A stretch of 34,345 bases of DNA. Origin: Arsukibacterium sp. UBA5043. GTDB taxonomy: Bacteria > Pseudomonadota > Gammaproteobacteria > Enterobacterales > Alteromonadaceae. Within the stretch, counting starts at the first letter, position 1; the number at the start of each line of letters is the position of its first letter. Under the pieces are notes generated by a model. It was not told the origin of the DNA. It searched no databases and saw only the letters and a list, made by a program, of their open reading frames with translations. The stretch lies in contig DIBV01000015.1 in the NCBI GenBank assembly GCA_002415085.1, forward strand, positions 1 through 34,345, read 5' to 3'. This document shows positions 1 to 9,195 of the stretch, one piece after another. The position numbers and the translations under genes were made by a program.

Positions 1-30
1 ACCGATAAACCTTGGGTTGTTATGGAACCT

Positions 31-61
31 AGTTTAAAGTCTATAGTAACTATAGAGTCAA
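31..61 (-). promoter_or_regulatory. MerR-type promoter/operator reading left out of the window
   Basis: Read on the minus strand this is TTGACT (56-61), a 19-bp spacer and TAAACT (31-36). The spacer holds the dyad CTATAG-TTA-CTATAG. An over-long 19-bp spacer with a central dyad is the hallmark of promoters activated by MerR-family metal regulators, and the bases closely resemble the lead/cadmium pbr/cad promoters as I remember them. It fires away from the regulator gene that starts at 73, so the controlled gene should lie beyond the left edge. A PbrA/CadA/ZntA-type P-type ATPase is the usual partner (inference). Confidence 0.8.
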
Positions 62-72
62 TAGGCCGCAGC

Positions 73-486
73 ATGATAATAAAAATTGGTGAGCTGGCAA
101 AAATCTCCGACTGTTCTGTGCAAAGTATCCGTCACTATGAAAAGGAGCAGCTTCTTTCGGCGAAAATACGTAGTGATGGCAATTTTCGTCTCTATGATCA
201 GGCCGACATCGAGCGACTGCTATTTATTAAACACTGCCGGAGTTTAGATCTAAGTTTGGGAGAAATTCGTCAGTTACTGAGTTTGAATGACTCGCCAATG
301 TCGCAGTGTGATGATGTCAATCAGATGATTGAGCAGCATATCGAGCAGGTAGAACGCCGGATAGCGGAATTAACACTGCTTAATAAACAATTAAAAGCTC
401 TGCGTCGTAGCTGTACCTCAAAGCGCACGGTTGAGCACTGTGGTATTTTAAAACAATTGAACAAAGCCGTTAGTCAAAACAACTGA
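73..486 (+). CDS. cadR: MerR-family Cd/Pb/Zn-responsive regulator, CadR/PbrR-like
   Basis: Metal-sensing transcriptional activator of 137 residues. The N-terminal winged helix starts at MIIKIGELAK and includes the typical VQSIRHYEKE segment. It is followed by the long dimerisation helix (residues about 80-115). Cysteines at 14, 79, 114 and 123 fit the CadR/PbrR group; Cys14 and Cys79 match positions I recall for PbrR. ATG 73 is chosen because the MerR domain begins exactly there; the open frame upstream to position 22 would add 17 unrelated residues and run over the promoter at 31-61. It probably controls the leftward promoter and may control the CDF gene 31 bp downstream. Metal specificity (Cd, Pb or Zn) cannot be settled from sequence. 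Confidence 0.85.
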   Translation: MIIKIGELAKISDCSVQSIRHYEKEQLLSAKIRSDGNFRLYDQADIERLLFIKHCRSLDLSLGEIRQLLSLNDSPMSQCDDVNQMIEQHIEQVERRIAELTLLNKQLKALRRSCTSKRTVEHCGILKQLNKAVSQNN

Positions 487-517
487 GCTATTTTTGGACT
501 AAATGTAGAGGATACTC

Positions 518-1426
518 ATGCATCAGCACAATCACTCCCAGCAAAAAGATGAAAGTGACAGTCGCATCGCTATGGCGTTTTTTCTTAATCTGGTGTTTAC
601 CGTAATTGAGTTTGTCGGAGGTTGGTTAACCAACAGCACGGCAATTATGGCAGATGCGGTACATGATTTAGGTGACTGCTTATCAATTGGTAGTTCTTGG
701 TTATTGAACCGACTTGGTCGTAAGTCTGCAAATCATAAATTTACTTATGGTTATCGCCGGCTGTCATTGTTGGGTGCATTAGTTAACAGCCTGGTTCTTA
801 TTGGCGGATCGGTATGGATATTAACGGAAGCCATTCCACGTCTGTCCGATCCGGTTATGCCAATGACCGAAGGCATGATTGCACTGGCACTTCTTGGTGT
901 AACAGTTAATGGGTATGCGGCCTATCGGCTAAGCAAAGGAAATACACTGAATGAGAAAGTACTGAACTGGCATTTATTGGAAGATGTGATGGGTTGGGTG
1001 GCGGTACTCATTGTAGCCATTGTTCTGCAATTTGTGGACTGGCCTATTTTAGACCCATTGCTATCAATTGGTTTTACCTTGTTTATTTTATTTAATATCG
1101 TGCGCAACCTGATAGCGACCGGCCGGTTGTTTCTGCAAGCTGTACCCGACAAATCGCTTCAGGATAAGATCCATAGCACACTACTGGAGATTGATCGGTT
1201 GGATAGCATTCATCACCTACATCTTTGGTCGCTGGATGGAGAACATCATGTACTCACCGCACACGTGGTAACCGATGTCTGTGACGAATTCAATGCAACT
1301 AGTTATGCTGATATCAAACAGCGCATTGCCAATGCGTTAGATCAGTTTGATTTAGCACATACCACGATAGAACTGGAGCTAACACAAGAAAATTGTCGGG
1401 ATGAAATCCCGGATAAGGTGCAGTGA
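518..1426 (+). CDS. Cation diffusion facilitator, CzcD/ZitB-type Zn/Cd exporter
   Basis: Inner-membrane antiporter of 302 residues that expels Zn(II), Cd(II) or Co(II) from the cytoplasm in exchange for protons. The N-terminus is His-rich (MHQHNH), followed by six predicted membrane spans. The two metal-site motifs are intact: H49-x3-D53 in TM2 (VHDLGD) and H152-x3-D156 in TM5 (WHLLED), the HD-HD arrangement of zinc-type CDFs. The C-terminal cytoplasmic domain (about 205-290) has the HHLHLWSL and HxxxE-type family signature. GAGGA lies 5 nt before ATG 518. It follows the cadR-like gene by 31 bp and overlaps the most upstream start of the next gene, so the three genes probably form one transcript. 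czcD, zitB and dmeF cannot be separated by eye. Confidence 0.9.
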   Translation: MHQHNHSQQKDESDSRIAMAFFLNLVFTVIEFVGGWLTNSTAIMADAVHDLGDCLSIGSSWLLNRLGRKSANHKFTYGYRRLSLLGALVNSLVLIGGSVWILTEAIPRLSDPVMPMTEGMIALALLGVTVNGYAAYRLSKGNTLNEKVLNWHLLEDVMGWVAVLIVAIVLQFVDWPILDPLLSIGFTLFILFNIVRNLIATGRLFLQAVPDKSLQDKIHSTLLEIDRLDSIHHLHLWSLDGEHHVLTAHVVTDVCDEFNATSYADIKQRIANALDQFDLAHTTIELELTQENCRDEIPDKVQ

Positions 1427-1427
1427 A

Positions 1428-1754
1428 GTGACCGTTATTACAACTTTAGGTTTATTTATCATTACTGCAATAGCAGAAATTGTTGGTTGCTATTTGCCGT
1501 ATCTGTGGCTGAAAAAAGGGGCTTCAGCCTGGTTGCTGATACCTGCTGCAATCAGTCTGACATTATTTGCCTGGTTGTTAACGCTTCACCCAACGGCTGC
1601 TGGGCGTGTTTATGCAGCTTACGGCGGAGTGTATGTAACAGTGGCATTAGTGTGGTTATGGGGAGTAGATGACATTCAGCCACACCGCTGGGATCTGGCT
1701 GGCGTGGGGCTAATGCTTGCAGGCATGGCAGTGATAATGTTTGCACCGAGGTGA
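1428..1754 (+). CDS. YnfA/UPF0060-family small membrane protein
   Basis: Integral membrane protein of 108 residues if GTG 1428 is the start, which equals the usual YnfA length; an in-frame ATG at 1401 would overlap the CDF gene by 26 nt. Four hydrophobic spans are visible. Family landmarks are [28 protein letters not shown] and a C-terminal [15 protein letters not shown]. YnfA proteins belong to the wider SMR/drug-metabolite transporter group and are often found with metal-resistance genes, but their substrate is poorly defined. The start lies 1 nt after the CDF stop, so translational coupling is likely. Confidence 0.85.
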   Translation: MTVITTLGLFIITAIAEIVGCYLPYLWLKKGASAWLLIPAAISLTLFAWLLTLHPTAAGRVYAAYGGVYVTVALVWLWGVDDIQPHRWDLAGVGLMLAGMAVIMFAPR

Positions 1755-1790
1755 AGCAAGTTTTATACCGAGTATCCGTTTGAAAGTTAG

Positions 1791-1970
1791 ACAACCGTCT
1801 CGACTATCGCTGGACTATTGCCAATTATGATCAGTGACGGCACTGGTGCGGAAGTTGTAAGTAGAATTGCAGCACCCATGGTGGGTGGCATGATAAGCGC
1901 AGTGGTGCTAACTTTATTGGTGTTGCCTGTAGTGTACTATTTATGGCGTCGACATTCGTTGCTAGGTTAA
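1791..1970 (+). pseudogene. C-terminal remnant of a heavy-metal RND efflux pump (CusA/CzcA-like)
   Basis: A frame with no start codon encodes 59 residues, from TTVSTIAGLLPIM to a TAA at 1968-1970. It aligns without gaps to the extreme C-terminus of the intact CusA encoded at 9318-12440; by hand count 51 of 59 residues agree. The DNA differs mostly at third positions, so it is a diverged paralogue and not a recent copy. TAG at 1788-1790 lies directly upstream in frame, and the similarity starts abruptly there, as expected of a deletion junction. The rest of the pump (about 980 codons) is absent. It ends just before the terminator at 1987, which may have belonged to the lost operon. Confidence 0.9.
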
Positions 1971-1986
1971 TGTCCCGTTGATATTC

Positions 1987-2020
1987 ATTTGGGGCGCTAA
2001 AATGGCGCCCCAAATTTTTT
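1987..2020 (+). terminator. Rho-independent terminator
   Basis: An 11-bp perfect stem, ATTTGGGGCGC (1987-1997) pairing with 2005-2015, around a 7-nt loop, followed by a T run to 2020. It ends the plus-strand cluster and sits 16 bp after the stop of the RND remnant. Confidence 0.93.
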
Positions 2021-2288
2021 AGCGATCTGATTTGAATAGATTTTAGGATGTACCACTACACCTTATGTCTGTATTAGACAAGAGATTATGGACAAATAAC
2101 AGATGTCATACTGAAAAATAGACAATACACGAGGTGGAGAAGATATTTTTTAACAAGTTAAATCATGGTATCAGCGGGGCTACTCATGTTCGTGTTCTGG
2201 TCTGGGGAAATTTCTTCGACGATCTGGAATAGCTGGTAGGCATCTAAAACTTAGTTTTTCATATGTTCAGTCAATTGGAGGATATTTA

Positions 2289-4838
2289 ATGTCTACAAAC
2301 CAGTCCATTGATGAGATCGTCATTGTAACTGGAAGTAGTGGCTATATAGGTTCTTCCGTCGTTAAGCGTCTTGCCTTGCATTTCCGTGTTATTGGTTTCG
2401 ACAGAGAGACCTCGCCTCACCCGCCCAAAGAGGCAGAATGCATCTGTATCGACCTGACTGATAAAATGAGTCTGAATGCTGCGTTTGACCGCATAAGGTC
2501 AGCTCATGGGGCTAGAATTGCTTCTATAATCCATCTGGCTTCATACTTTGATCTTACTGGTGAACCCAATCCCGCCTATGATGCAGTGACGCTTGATGGC
2601 ACACGCAACCTTTTGGAATGTCTGAAGGCATTTAAAGTTGATCAGTTTGTCTTTGTAAGCACAATGCTTGTGCATGCGCCCACTAAACATGGGTACCCTA
2701 TCAATGAAAGCAGTCCAGTGGATCCGAAGCTTCCATATCGGGAATCGAAGTTGCTCACTGAGAAAATTCTTGAAGAGGAGTCAAGAGACATACCGCTGGT
2801 GATATTACGTCCGGCGGGTGTGTATGACGAGGGATGCCATTCAGCATTCCTCAGTCAACAGATTGCCAGGATCTACGAACATCAACTGATCGCGCACCTA
2901 TATCCCGGATCTTTGTCAACGGGTCAACCCTATTTGCATTTGCAGGATCTGGTACATGCAATAGATAAAGCGGTTTGCAAGCGAAATGACCTGCCCAATA
3001 CCACAACGATCTTGATTGGCGAGCAGGATGTAATTGGCTATGGAGAGCTGCAGCGGAAGCTGGGACTACTGCTTCATGATGAGGAGTGGACAACGGTGTC
3101 GATTACACCGCAGATAGCGCATGCTGGATTGTGGGTTCAGGAAACGATGCTTGATGAGAACGTATTTCAGAAGTCATGGATGATCGACATTGCAAATGAT
3201 CACTACGAACTGGATATAGGCCGAGCGCAAGAACTACTCGAGTGGACGCCATCGCACAGGCTAGAAGACTCACTACCAGCGATGATCAACCAATTGAAGC
3301 AGGACCCCTATGCTTGGTATCAGCAGAATGGGTTGAACGCTGCCCGCGTGACTCATGACAAAATCGAACATGCAGATGAACGGATCGTCGAGCCAGACCC
3401 CATCAAAGAGCGACAATCGATGCGGAAGCATGAAAATGCTATGGAGAATATGCACTTCAACATGCTCTGGGTGCATTTTGCCACTATGATGATGGGCATT
3501 TGGCTGGCAACCAGCCCATTTGTCTTCGGGACATTCACCGATACCCAGTTTTCAGATATTTTGTTAGGTGTTACCCGGGAGCGCAATCTGTGGGATCTGG
3601 ATGTCCGAAACCTCCTAACGGCCTGGAACGATTTGATCGTGGGCTTGCTTATTGTACTTTTCGCGGTTCTCTCTCTTTCCAGGCGGGGTGGTCTCGCACA
3701 ATGGATGAACGCGCTGTTGGGGGTGTGGCTGTTGTTCGCCCCGATTCTTTTCTGGACACCGAATGCCGCCGTTTATGCGAACGACACTTTAGTTGGCTGT
3801 TTTGTTATCGCTTTTACGATCTTGATACCAATGATGCCGGGGATGAGTGCACAAAGCATGATGGATGACTCGGAAGTCCCACCCGGATGGAGCTATTCGC
3901 CGTCGACCTATCTGCAGAGAATTCCGATGATTGCGTTAGGCCTTTTTGGATTCGTCGTGGCACGAGTACTGGCGGCTTACCAGTTGGGTCATGTTGATTG
4001 GGTCTGGGAGCCATTCTTCACGGGTAACAGCGAGCGCAACGGCAGTGAACTCATTATTACGTCAGAGGTATCTAAGGCTTGGCCCATCGCAGATGGCGCG
4101 CTTGGAGCGATGGTGTATCTTTTCGAGGTGCTCATGGGCATCATGGGAGGAAGAAGCCGGTGGCGGACCATGCCCTGGATGGTAGTATTATTCGGAATTG
4201 CAGTCGTCCCACTTGGTGTTATCAGCATTTATTTCATCATCATCCAACCGATAGTGATCGGCACCTATTGTACGCCCTGTTTGATTACCGCGCTTGCAAT
4301 GTTGATCATGATCCCCTTTTCCTTGGACGAGCTCGTGGCCATGGGGCAGTTTTTAATTACGAATACGCGTCGCGGGCGACCTTTCTGGCGCGCTTTTTTC
4401 AAGGGAGATGCTCTGCCTGGTGGAACTGTCGACACCCGCCCTGATTTCCGGGATTCGCCTAAGGAGGCCTGGTATTCGGCAGTTCGTGGGGTCAACATGC
4501 CCTGGACACTTTCAGCTAGCGCGGGATTGGGACTTTGGCTAATGTTCAGTCGTCTGGTATTCGGTACAGACGGGGCTCTTGCGGATAGTGACCATCTCGT
4601 CGGTGCGCTGATCATAACCATCGCTATTATCTCGATGGCAGAAGTAGCTCGTCCTGCAAGATTTATTAACTTATTGTTCGGTGTGTGGTTAGTTATCGCG
4701 CCATGGATACTAGGTGGAGGACAAATTGATGGCCAAGTATCTACAACACTTGTTGGGATTCTGATATTTGCACTAAGTTTCTCACGTGGTCGTCGTAGCC
4801 GTGAACATTACGGTGAATGGGATCGTTACATAGTTTGA
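2289..4838 (+). CDS. SDR epimerase - SPW repeat - VKOR-like fusion membrane protein
   Basis: 849 residues in three parts. Residues 8-340 form an extended short-chain dehydrogenase/epimerase: Rossmann motif G15-x2-G18-x2-G21 and catalytic S124, Y150, K154 (YRESK). Residues 393-515 carry two spans of SPW-repeat type (GIWLATSPFVFG, GVWLLFAPILFW). Residues 545-690 are membrane-embedded and VKOR-like, with one CxxC (C661-TP-C664, in IGTYCTPCL); the second cysteine pair of canonical VKOR is not seen. A further SPW-like repeat is at 792-811 (GVWLVIAPWILGG). TTGGAGG precedes ATG 2289 by 7 nt. The NAD-binding part should face the cytoplasm. Substrate and pathway are unknown; its place among metal genes suggests an envelope or redox stress role (inference). 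It appears intact. Confidence 0.8.
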   Translation: MSTNQSIDEIVIVTGSSGYIGSSVVKRLALHFRVIGFDRETSPHPPKEAECICIDLTDKMSLNAAFDRIRSAHGARIASIIHLASYFDLTGEPNPAYDAVTLDGTRNLLECLKAFKVDQFVFVSTMLVHAPTKHGYPINESSPVDPKLPYRESKLLTEKILEEESRDIPLVILRPAGVYDEGCHSAFLSQQIARIYEHQLIAHLYPGSLSTGQPYLHLQDLVHAIDKAVCKRNDLPNTTTILIGEQDVIGYGELQRKLGLLLHDEEWTTVSITPQIAHAGLWVQETMLDENVFQKSWMIDIANDHYELDIGRAQELLEWTPSHRLEDSLPAMINQLKQDPYAWYQQNGLNAARVTHDKIEHADERIVEPDPIKERQSMRKHENAMENMHFNMLWVHFATMMMGIWLATSPFVFGTFTDTQFSDILLGVTRERNLWDLDVRNLLTAWNDLIVGLLIVLFAVLSLSRRGGLAQWMNALLGVWLLFAPILFWTPNAAVYANDTLVGCFVIAFTILIPMMPGMSAQSMMDDSEVPPGWSYSPSTYLQRIPMIALGLFGFVVARVLAAYQLGHVDWVWEPFFTGNSERNGSELIITSEVSKAWPIADGALGAMVYLFEVLMGIMGGRSRWRTMPWMVVLFGIAVVPLGVISIYFIIIQPIVIGTYCTPCLITALAMLIMIPFSLDELVAMGQFLITNTRRGRPFWRAFFKGDALPGGTVDTRPDFRDSPKEAWYSAVRGVNMPWTLSASAGLGLWLMFSRLVFGTDGALADSDHLVGALIITIAIISMAEVARPARFINLLFGVWLVIAPWILGGGQIDGQVSTTLVGILIFALSFSRGRRSREHYGEWDRYIV

Positions 4839-4887
4839 AAAACATCTTGTCAATTCGATGCCACTATATCTTAAACGGTATCCAAAA

Positions 4888-4915
4888 TTGTTAGAGCTAA
4901 CAACCTTGAGTTTTT
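4888..4915 (+). terminator. Possible weak terminator after the fusion gene
   Basis: Inverted repeat TTGTTAG-AG-CTAACAA (4888-4903), followed after a short gap by TTTTT at 4911-4915. The stem is AT-rich and the loop is too tight for full pairing, so this is tentative. Confidence 0.35.
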
Positions 4916-5127
4916 AACGTGCATTTGGATCAGACGTCACCGCAGCAACGGAATCGAGCAGTGTTATTCTGTTAGCAGGGAGGATACAAGCCTACCAGCA
5001 ATGAGAGTTGTTTGACGTACAGATCAATGTTCGGCCCGTCGACTTTTATCAGGTTGGTGTCGATCCGTACTTTCGATATCGGCCGGCAGTATTCTCGGAT
5101 CTATACATATTTAATTGGAGACAACCC

Positions 5128-5361
5128 ATGAAGAATTTAATGCGTTCATTTTTACTTTTAGCATTCACTCTGCTTGCAAACACCTCCCTAGGTGCAGAAC
5201 AAGTGTCAGGTGGGATGATGCAAAGCTCCGGCATGATGGGCGCTGGATTCATGCTGGCATGCTCTGTGTTGCTGATTTTGCTGTTCGCTACGTTGGTTCT
5301 GGCGATACTAAGTATGATTAAATACCTATTCTACAGTAAATCAAAAAAAGAAGTAGATTGA
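5128..5361 (+). CDS. Small Met-rich exported/membrane protein, 77 residues
   Basis: Function not recognised. From ATG 5128 the protein has a signal-peptide-like N-terminus (MKNLMRSFLLLAFTLLANTSLGAEQ, cleavage plausible after LGA). A short methionine/glycine-rich patch follows (SGGMMQSSGMMGAGFM), then one strong membrane span (about residues 45-68) and a basic tail (KYLFYSKSKKEVD). TTGGAG lies 7 nt before this ATG, which rules out the longer open frame starting at 5008. Met-rich periplasmic patches often bind Cu(I) or Ag(I), so a copper accessory role is possible but unproven. It sits 289 bp after the fusion gene. Confidence 0.65.
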   Translation: MKNLMRSFLLLAFTLLANTSLGAEQVSGGMMQSSGMMGAGFMLACSVLLILLFATLVLAILSMIKYLFYSKSKKEVD

Positions 5362-5468
5362 TGCTGATCCTTTACTTGGTCAGCTTGACAACTGTGCAGG
5401 CCGCCGAAACCGTTGATGCAACACTGTTTAATATACCGGTTGGTGTGTCACTTCAGCGGCCCACATAA
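5361..5468 (+). CDS. Possible 35-residue ORF overlapping the previous stop
   Basis: ATG 5361 overlaps the preceding stop (TGATG) and opens 35 codons that begin like a signal peptide (MLILYLVSLTTVQAAETVDA) and end at TAA 5466. It is too short to be sure of, and no independent ribosome-binding site is needed if translation is coupled. It could be chance or the eroded start of a longer exported protein. Confidence 0.25.
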   Translation: MLILYLVSLTTVQAAETVDATLFNIPVGVSLQRPT

Positions 5469-5512
5469 CTTTCCTGCAGTAGAAGCTTGATAACTTTAGG
5501 AAAATATAAAAT

Positions 5513-5656
5513 ATGATAAATTGCATGGGAGGCACGATGGGCACTGGAATGATGATAGGCATGGGGTTGATTTGGCTACTGATAGTGGTCATCCTAATCG
5601 CGGCAGTGGCCGCCCTTTGGAAGTACTTGCGTTCAGACAAAACGCGGGATAAGTAG
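5513..5656 (+). CDS. Tiny Met/Gly-rich single-span membrane protein, 47 residues
   Basis: ATG 5513 opens 47 codons. An N-terminus rich in methionine and glycine (MINCMGGTMGTGMMIGMG) is followed by one hydrophobic span (about residues 19-37) and a charged tail (KYLRSDKTRDK). Upstream TTTAGGAAAATATAAA gives an AGGA about 11-12 nt before ATG, a little far. The layout (Met-rich head, one span, K-Y-L-x tail) mirrors the 77-residue protein just upstream, so the pair may be duplicated or functionally paired. Function not recognised. Confidence 0.55.
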   Translation: MINCMGGTMGTGMMIGMGLIWLLIVVILIAAVAALWKYLRSDKTRDK

Positions 5657-5856
5657 GATAAAGCGCTTATATTAAAGCCCGGCTAACGTCGAATGCGTTT
5701 GTATTGCTCTGGCGGAAATGAGTGTTGTTAGCCGCACAGATCAGCCAACTTATCCCGCCAGCATGTCACAACAAGTGCGCCGTCAATTCAGAATTGGTTG
5801 GGCAGGTCGTTATTCGTTCTTGATGCAGGACGGCTCTGCGAGGTCCCTTTAGTTGA

Positions 5857-7365
<1,509 letters not shown>

Positions 7366-7641
7366 TTATTCCTTGATGGTTGACGGATAACCCGCGTTAG
7401 TAGTGGCTTCGATCAGTACTTTTACTGTGGTTTTTTCGTCGTCAAAGGTGACTACTGCTAACTTAGTTTCAAAGGTGACTTCAGCTTTACTGACGCCCTC
7501 AACATTTCTCAACGCCTTCTTGACCGTATACGGACAGGTCAAACAGTTCATGGTGGGCACTTCCAGAGTCACGGTTGTCGGCGCAGCAAAAGCGTTCAAG
7601 CTAGACAAGGCCATCAAAGACAACAAGGCAGTTTTCTTCAT
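7366..7641 (-). CDS. merP: Periplasmic mercury-binding protein MerP
   Basis: 91 residues: a signal peptide (cleavage after AFAA, residue 20) and one HMA domain with the metal site M31-N-C33-L-T-C36 and the following PYTVKKAL helix. It binds Hg(II) in the periplasm and passes it to MerT. The ATG at 7641 is preferred over the adjacent ATG at 7644 because GGAG lies 7 nt before it. It sits 56 bp after merT and 3 bp before merA in the same transcript. Confidence 0.93.
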   Translation of the reverse strand: MKKTALLSLMALSSLNAFAAPTTVTLEVPTMNCLTCPYTVKKALRNVEGVSKAEVTFETKLAVVTFDDEKTTVKVLIEATTNAGYPSTIKE

Positions 7642-7697
7642 CATTTTTCTCCAATAACGTATAAGTAAACAAATAAAAATGAGCGGTGACAAAGTAG

Positions 7698-8045
7698 TCA
7701 GGCCAACCAGATAATCCAATAATTACTGGTAACTAACACCAACGCGGTAAGGGTCGTTAACCAGAAAATCACCCGCCGGCGTTTTCGAGCTTGAGGAACT
7801 GCACAAGCGGTGCCTGGCTCGCACGCCTCAACGGGGCGATAGACCTTCCAGCCTGCGAAGCCAAATAGGGTTAGAACCAGCAAGACAAAAACAGGACGAT
7901 AAGGCTCTAACAAGGTTAAATTACCAATCCAGGAGCCACTTACGCCTAGCAGCAACAAAACGAGAGGACCTGCACAGCATAAACTTGCACCTATGGCAGC
8001 TGTAATTCCGCCGATTATTGGAAAATCAGAATCGTTTTTTAACAT
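7698..8045 (-). CDS. merT: Mercuric ion transporter MerT
   Basis: Inner-membrane mercury importer of 115 residues with three spans. The Hg-binding cysteine pair C23-C24 lies in span 1 (SLCCAGPLVLL), and the cytoplasmic pair C75/C81 (EACEPGTACAVP) lies between spans 2 and 3. It receives Hg(II) from MerP and delivers it to MerA. It is the first gene after the MerR operator at 8079-8110. Confidence 0.94.
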   Translation of the reverse strand: MLKNDSDFPIIGGITAAIGASLCCAGPLVLLLLGVSGSWIGNLTLLEPYRPVFVLLVLTLFGFAGWKVYRPVEACEPGTACAVPQARKRRRVIFWLTTLTALVLVTSNYWIIWLA

Positions 8046-8078
8046 GACTCACTTCACGAGATGTGTTTCAGTACGGTG

Positions 8079-8110
8079 AGTTTAAATACCGTACTATGGT
8101 ACGGAGTCAA
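8079..8110 (-). promoter_or_regulatory. mer operator/promoter (PmerT)
   Basis: On the minus strand: TTGACT (8105-8110), a 20-bp spacer, then TAAACT (8079-8084). The spacer carries the dyad CCGTAC-CATA-GTACGG, almost the same as the Tn501 merT operator as I recall it. The long spacer is what MerR corrects by unwinding when Hg(II) binds. A further half-site, GTACGGT at 8071-8077, forms a second inverted repeat with ACCGTAC at 8088-8094. Confidence 0.92.
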
Positions 8111-8121
8111 GAAAAAACAAG

Positions 8122-8523
8122 CTAAAAGCGTCTTCCATCCTCAGGGAGTAAGGAATCGATTATGGGACAATGTGCTTGATTTGGATTAGTGGTGCATTGG
8201 TTTATTAAATTATTTAGAACCAACTCCAAGCGACGCAAATCGGCCATCTTGGCACGAACACCTGTAAGCTTTTGGGAAGCCAAATCTTGTACTTCTCGAC
8301 AAGGAGCATCATTTAAGGTCAGCAGATTGGATATTTCTTCCAGAGTAAACCCCAGCTCCTGTGCACGCTTGATAAATATAATTCTATTTAGGGTTGTCAC
8401 AGGATAGCGACGATAACCCCCGGTTGGTTTATCAGGTTGTTCGATAAGACCACGCCGCTCGTAATAGCGGACTGTCTCGACATTGACACTTGCTGAATTG
8501 GCCAATTGACTGATCGTGTACAT
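8122..8523 (-). CDS. merR: Mercury-responsive regulator MerR
   Basis: Hg(II)-dependent activator/repressor of merTPA, 133 residues from ATG 8523. The MerR winged helix (TISQLA, VETVRYYERRGL) is followed by the dimer helix. The Hg-binding cysteines C75, C110 and C119 have the same spacing as C82/C117/C126 of Tn501 MerR (35 and 9), which sets it apart from CadR and CueR. A GTG at 8535 would add MKLP but lies against the operator-like dyad, while GAAG 6 nt before ATG 8523 fits a ribosome-binding site. merR runs in the same direction as merTPA, unlike the divergent Tn501/Tn21 layout. Confidence 0.93.
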   Translation of the reverse strand: MYTISQLANSASVNVETVRYYERRGLIEQPDKPTGGYRRYPVTTLNRIIFIKRAQELGFTLEEISNLLTLNDAPCREVQDLASQKLTGVRAKMADLRRLELVLNNLINQCTTNPNQAHCPIIDSLLPEDGRRF

Positions 8524-8539
8524 AGGTAGCTTCACTCTT

Positions 8540-8553
8540 CGTACTTAAGTACG
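8540..8553. promoter_or_regulatory. Second MerR-like dyad in front of merR
   Basis: CGTACTTAAGTACG is a perfect 14-bp palindrome made of the same GTAC(G) half-sites as the merT operator, 16 bp before the merR ATG. Binding here would let MerR control its own gene. Promoter hexamers around it are weak (AATGCT upstream), so autoregulation is inferred. Confidence 0.6.
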
Positions 8554-9195
8554 GAGCATTCTAATCTGAAAAGCAGTTGAATCCAAAAATTCACTGCTTA
8601 TTTAAAAGTTTAGCTAAACTTGTCCGTTCAATCAGCGGTATGATTTCCAGTTCAATTGACTCCTTTTCGCTTATTCAAGGTTTTTGGTCTGCTAACCGAT
8701 ATATGCTTGCTGTCAATACAAGTAGGACGACGGCACAACACCTTTGCCAACACACGCTTGGTTTGAGTATCAGTACAAGGTCCGTTTTAATTGTTGCCCT
8801 TTTTGCAAAAGGGTCTCAGCTTGCTCTGATATGTGGCTGCTGTGGTCGCAGAGTCGTCAGCTGTTGCTCCATTAGCTCAATGCATTGGTGTTCAACTGTA
8901 TAAATGCGCGGCCTTGGCTACTGTCGTCGCAGCTAAAACCACAGTCTATTAGCGGTATGTTACTGCCCATTAATGATCGCAGTGTCCGTGCTAAATCGAT
9001 CTGACTGGCTACCGGCTTCATGCGCTTGGGTGAAATTGTAAAAGAGGCAAATCACATTGAAACTTGCCATGACGCGATTTATGCTTGTGTACGATGACTT
9101 AGTGTAGTCATGATAAACAGTTATTTAAACGAAATATTTTATCGCCTTTTTCTCTTAAACACGCTGAATTTATCCGCCTTCAGCAGCTTACAGGT
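8554..9195. other. Gene-free stretch between merR and the cus terminator
   Basis: About 640 bp with no frame I would defend. A plus-strand frame of 108 codons (8577-8903) has no ribosome-binding site and an odd composition. On the minus strand, short protein-like runs broken by stops occur, for example MKPVASQIDLARTLRSLMGS (near 8965-9022) and HQCIELMEQQLTTLRPQQPH (near 8835-8895), in different frames. These look like a decayed gene, but the family could not be identified. Confidence 0.4.

Noticed and set aside
2166-2240. 24-codon ORF in the leader of the fusion gene
   Set aside because: No ribosome-binding site and no conserved feature; too short to support.
3500-4444. Alternative plus-strand frames inside the 849-residue fusion gene
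   Set aside because: They lie out of frame within an uninterrupted gene whose domains are recognisable; no sign of a frameshift.
5681-5733. Inverted repeat GGCTAAC...GTTAGCC, considered as an integron attC site
   Set aside because: The ends do not fit the attC core consensus (RYYYAAC/GTTRRRY), no integrase or cassette is nearby, and the inner arms are not symmetrical.
8577-8903. 108-codon plus-strand frame after merR
   Set aside because: No ribosome-binding site, no recognisable domain and an odd Ser/Cys-rich composition; it mirrors a broken minus-strand frame.
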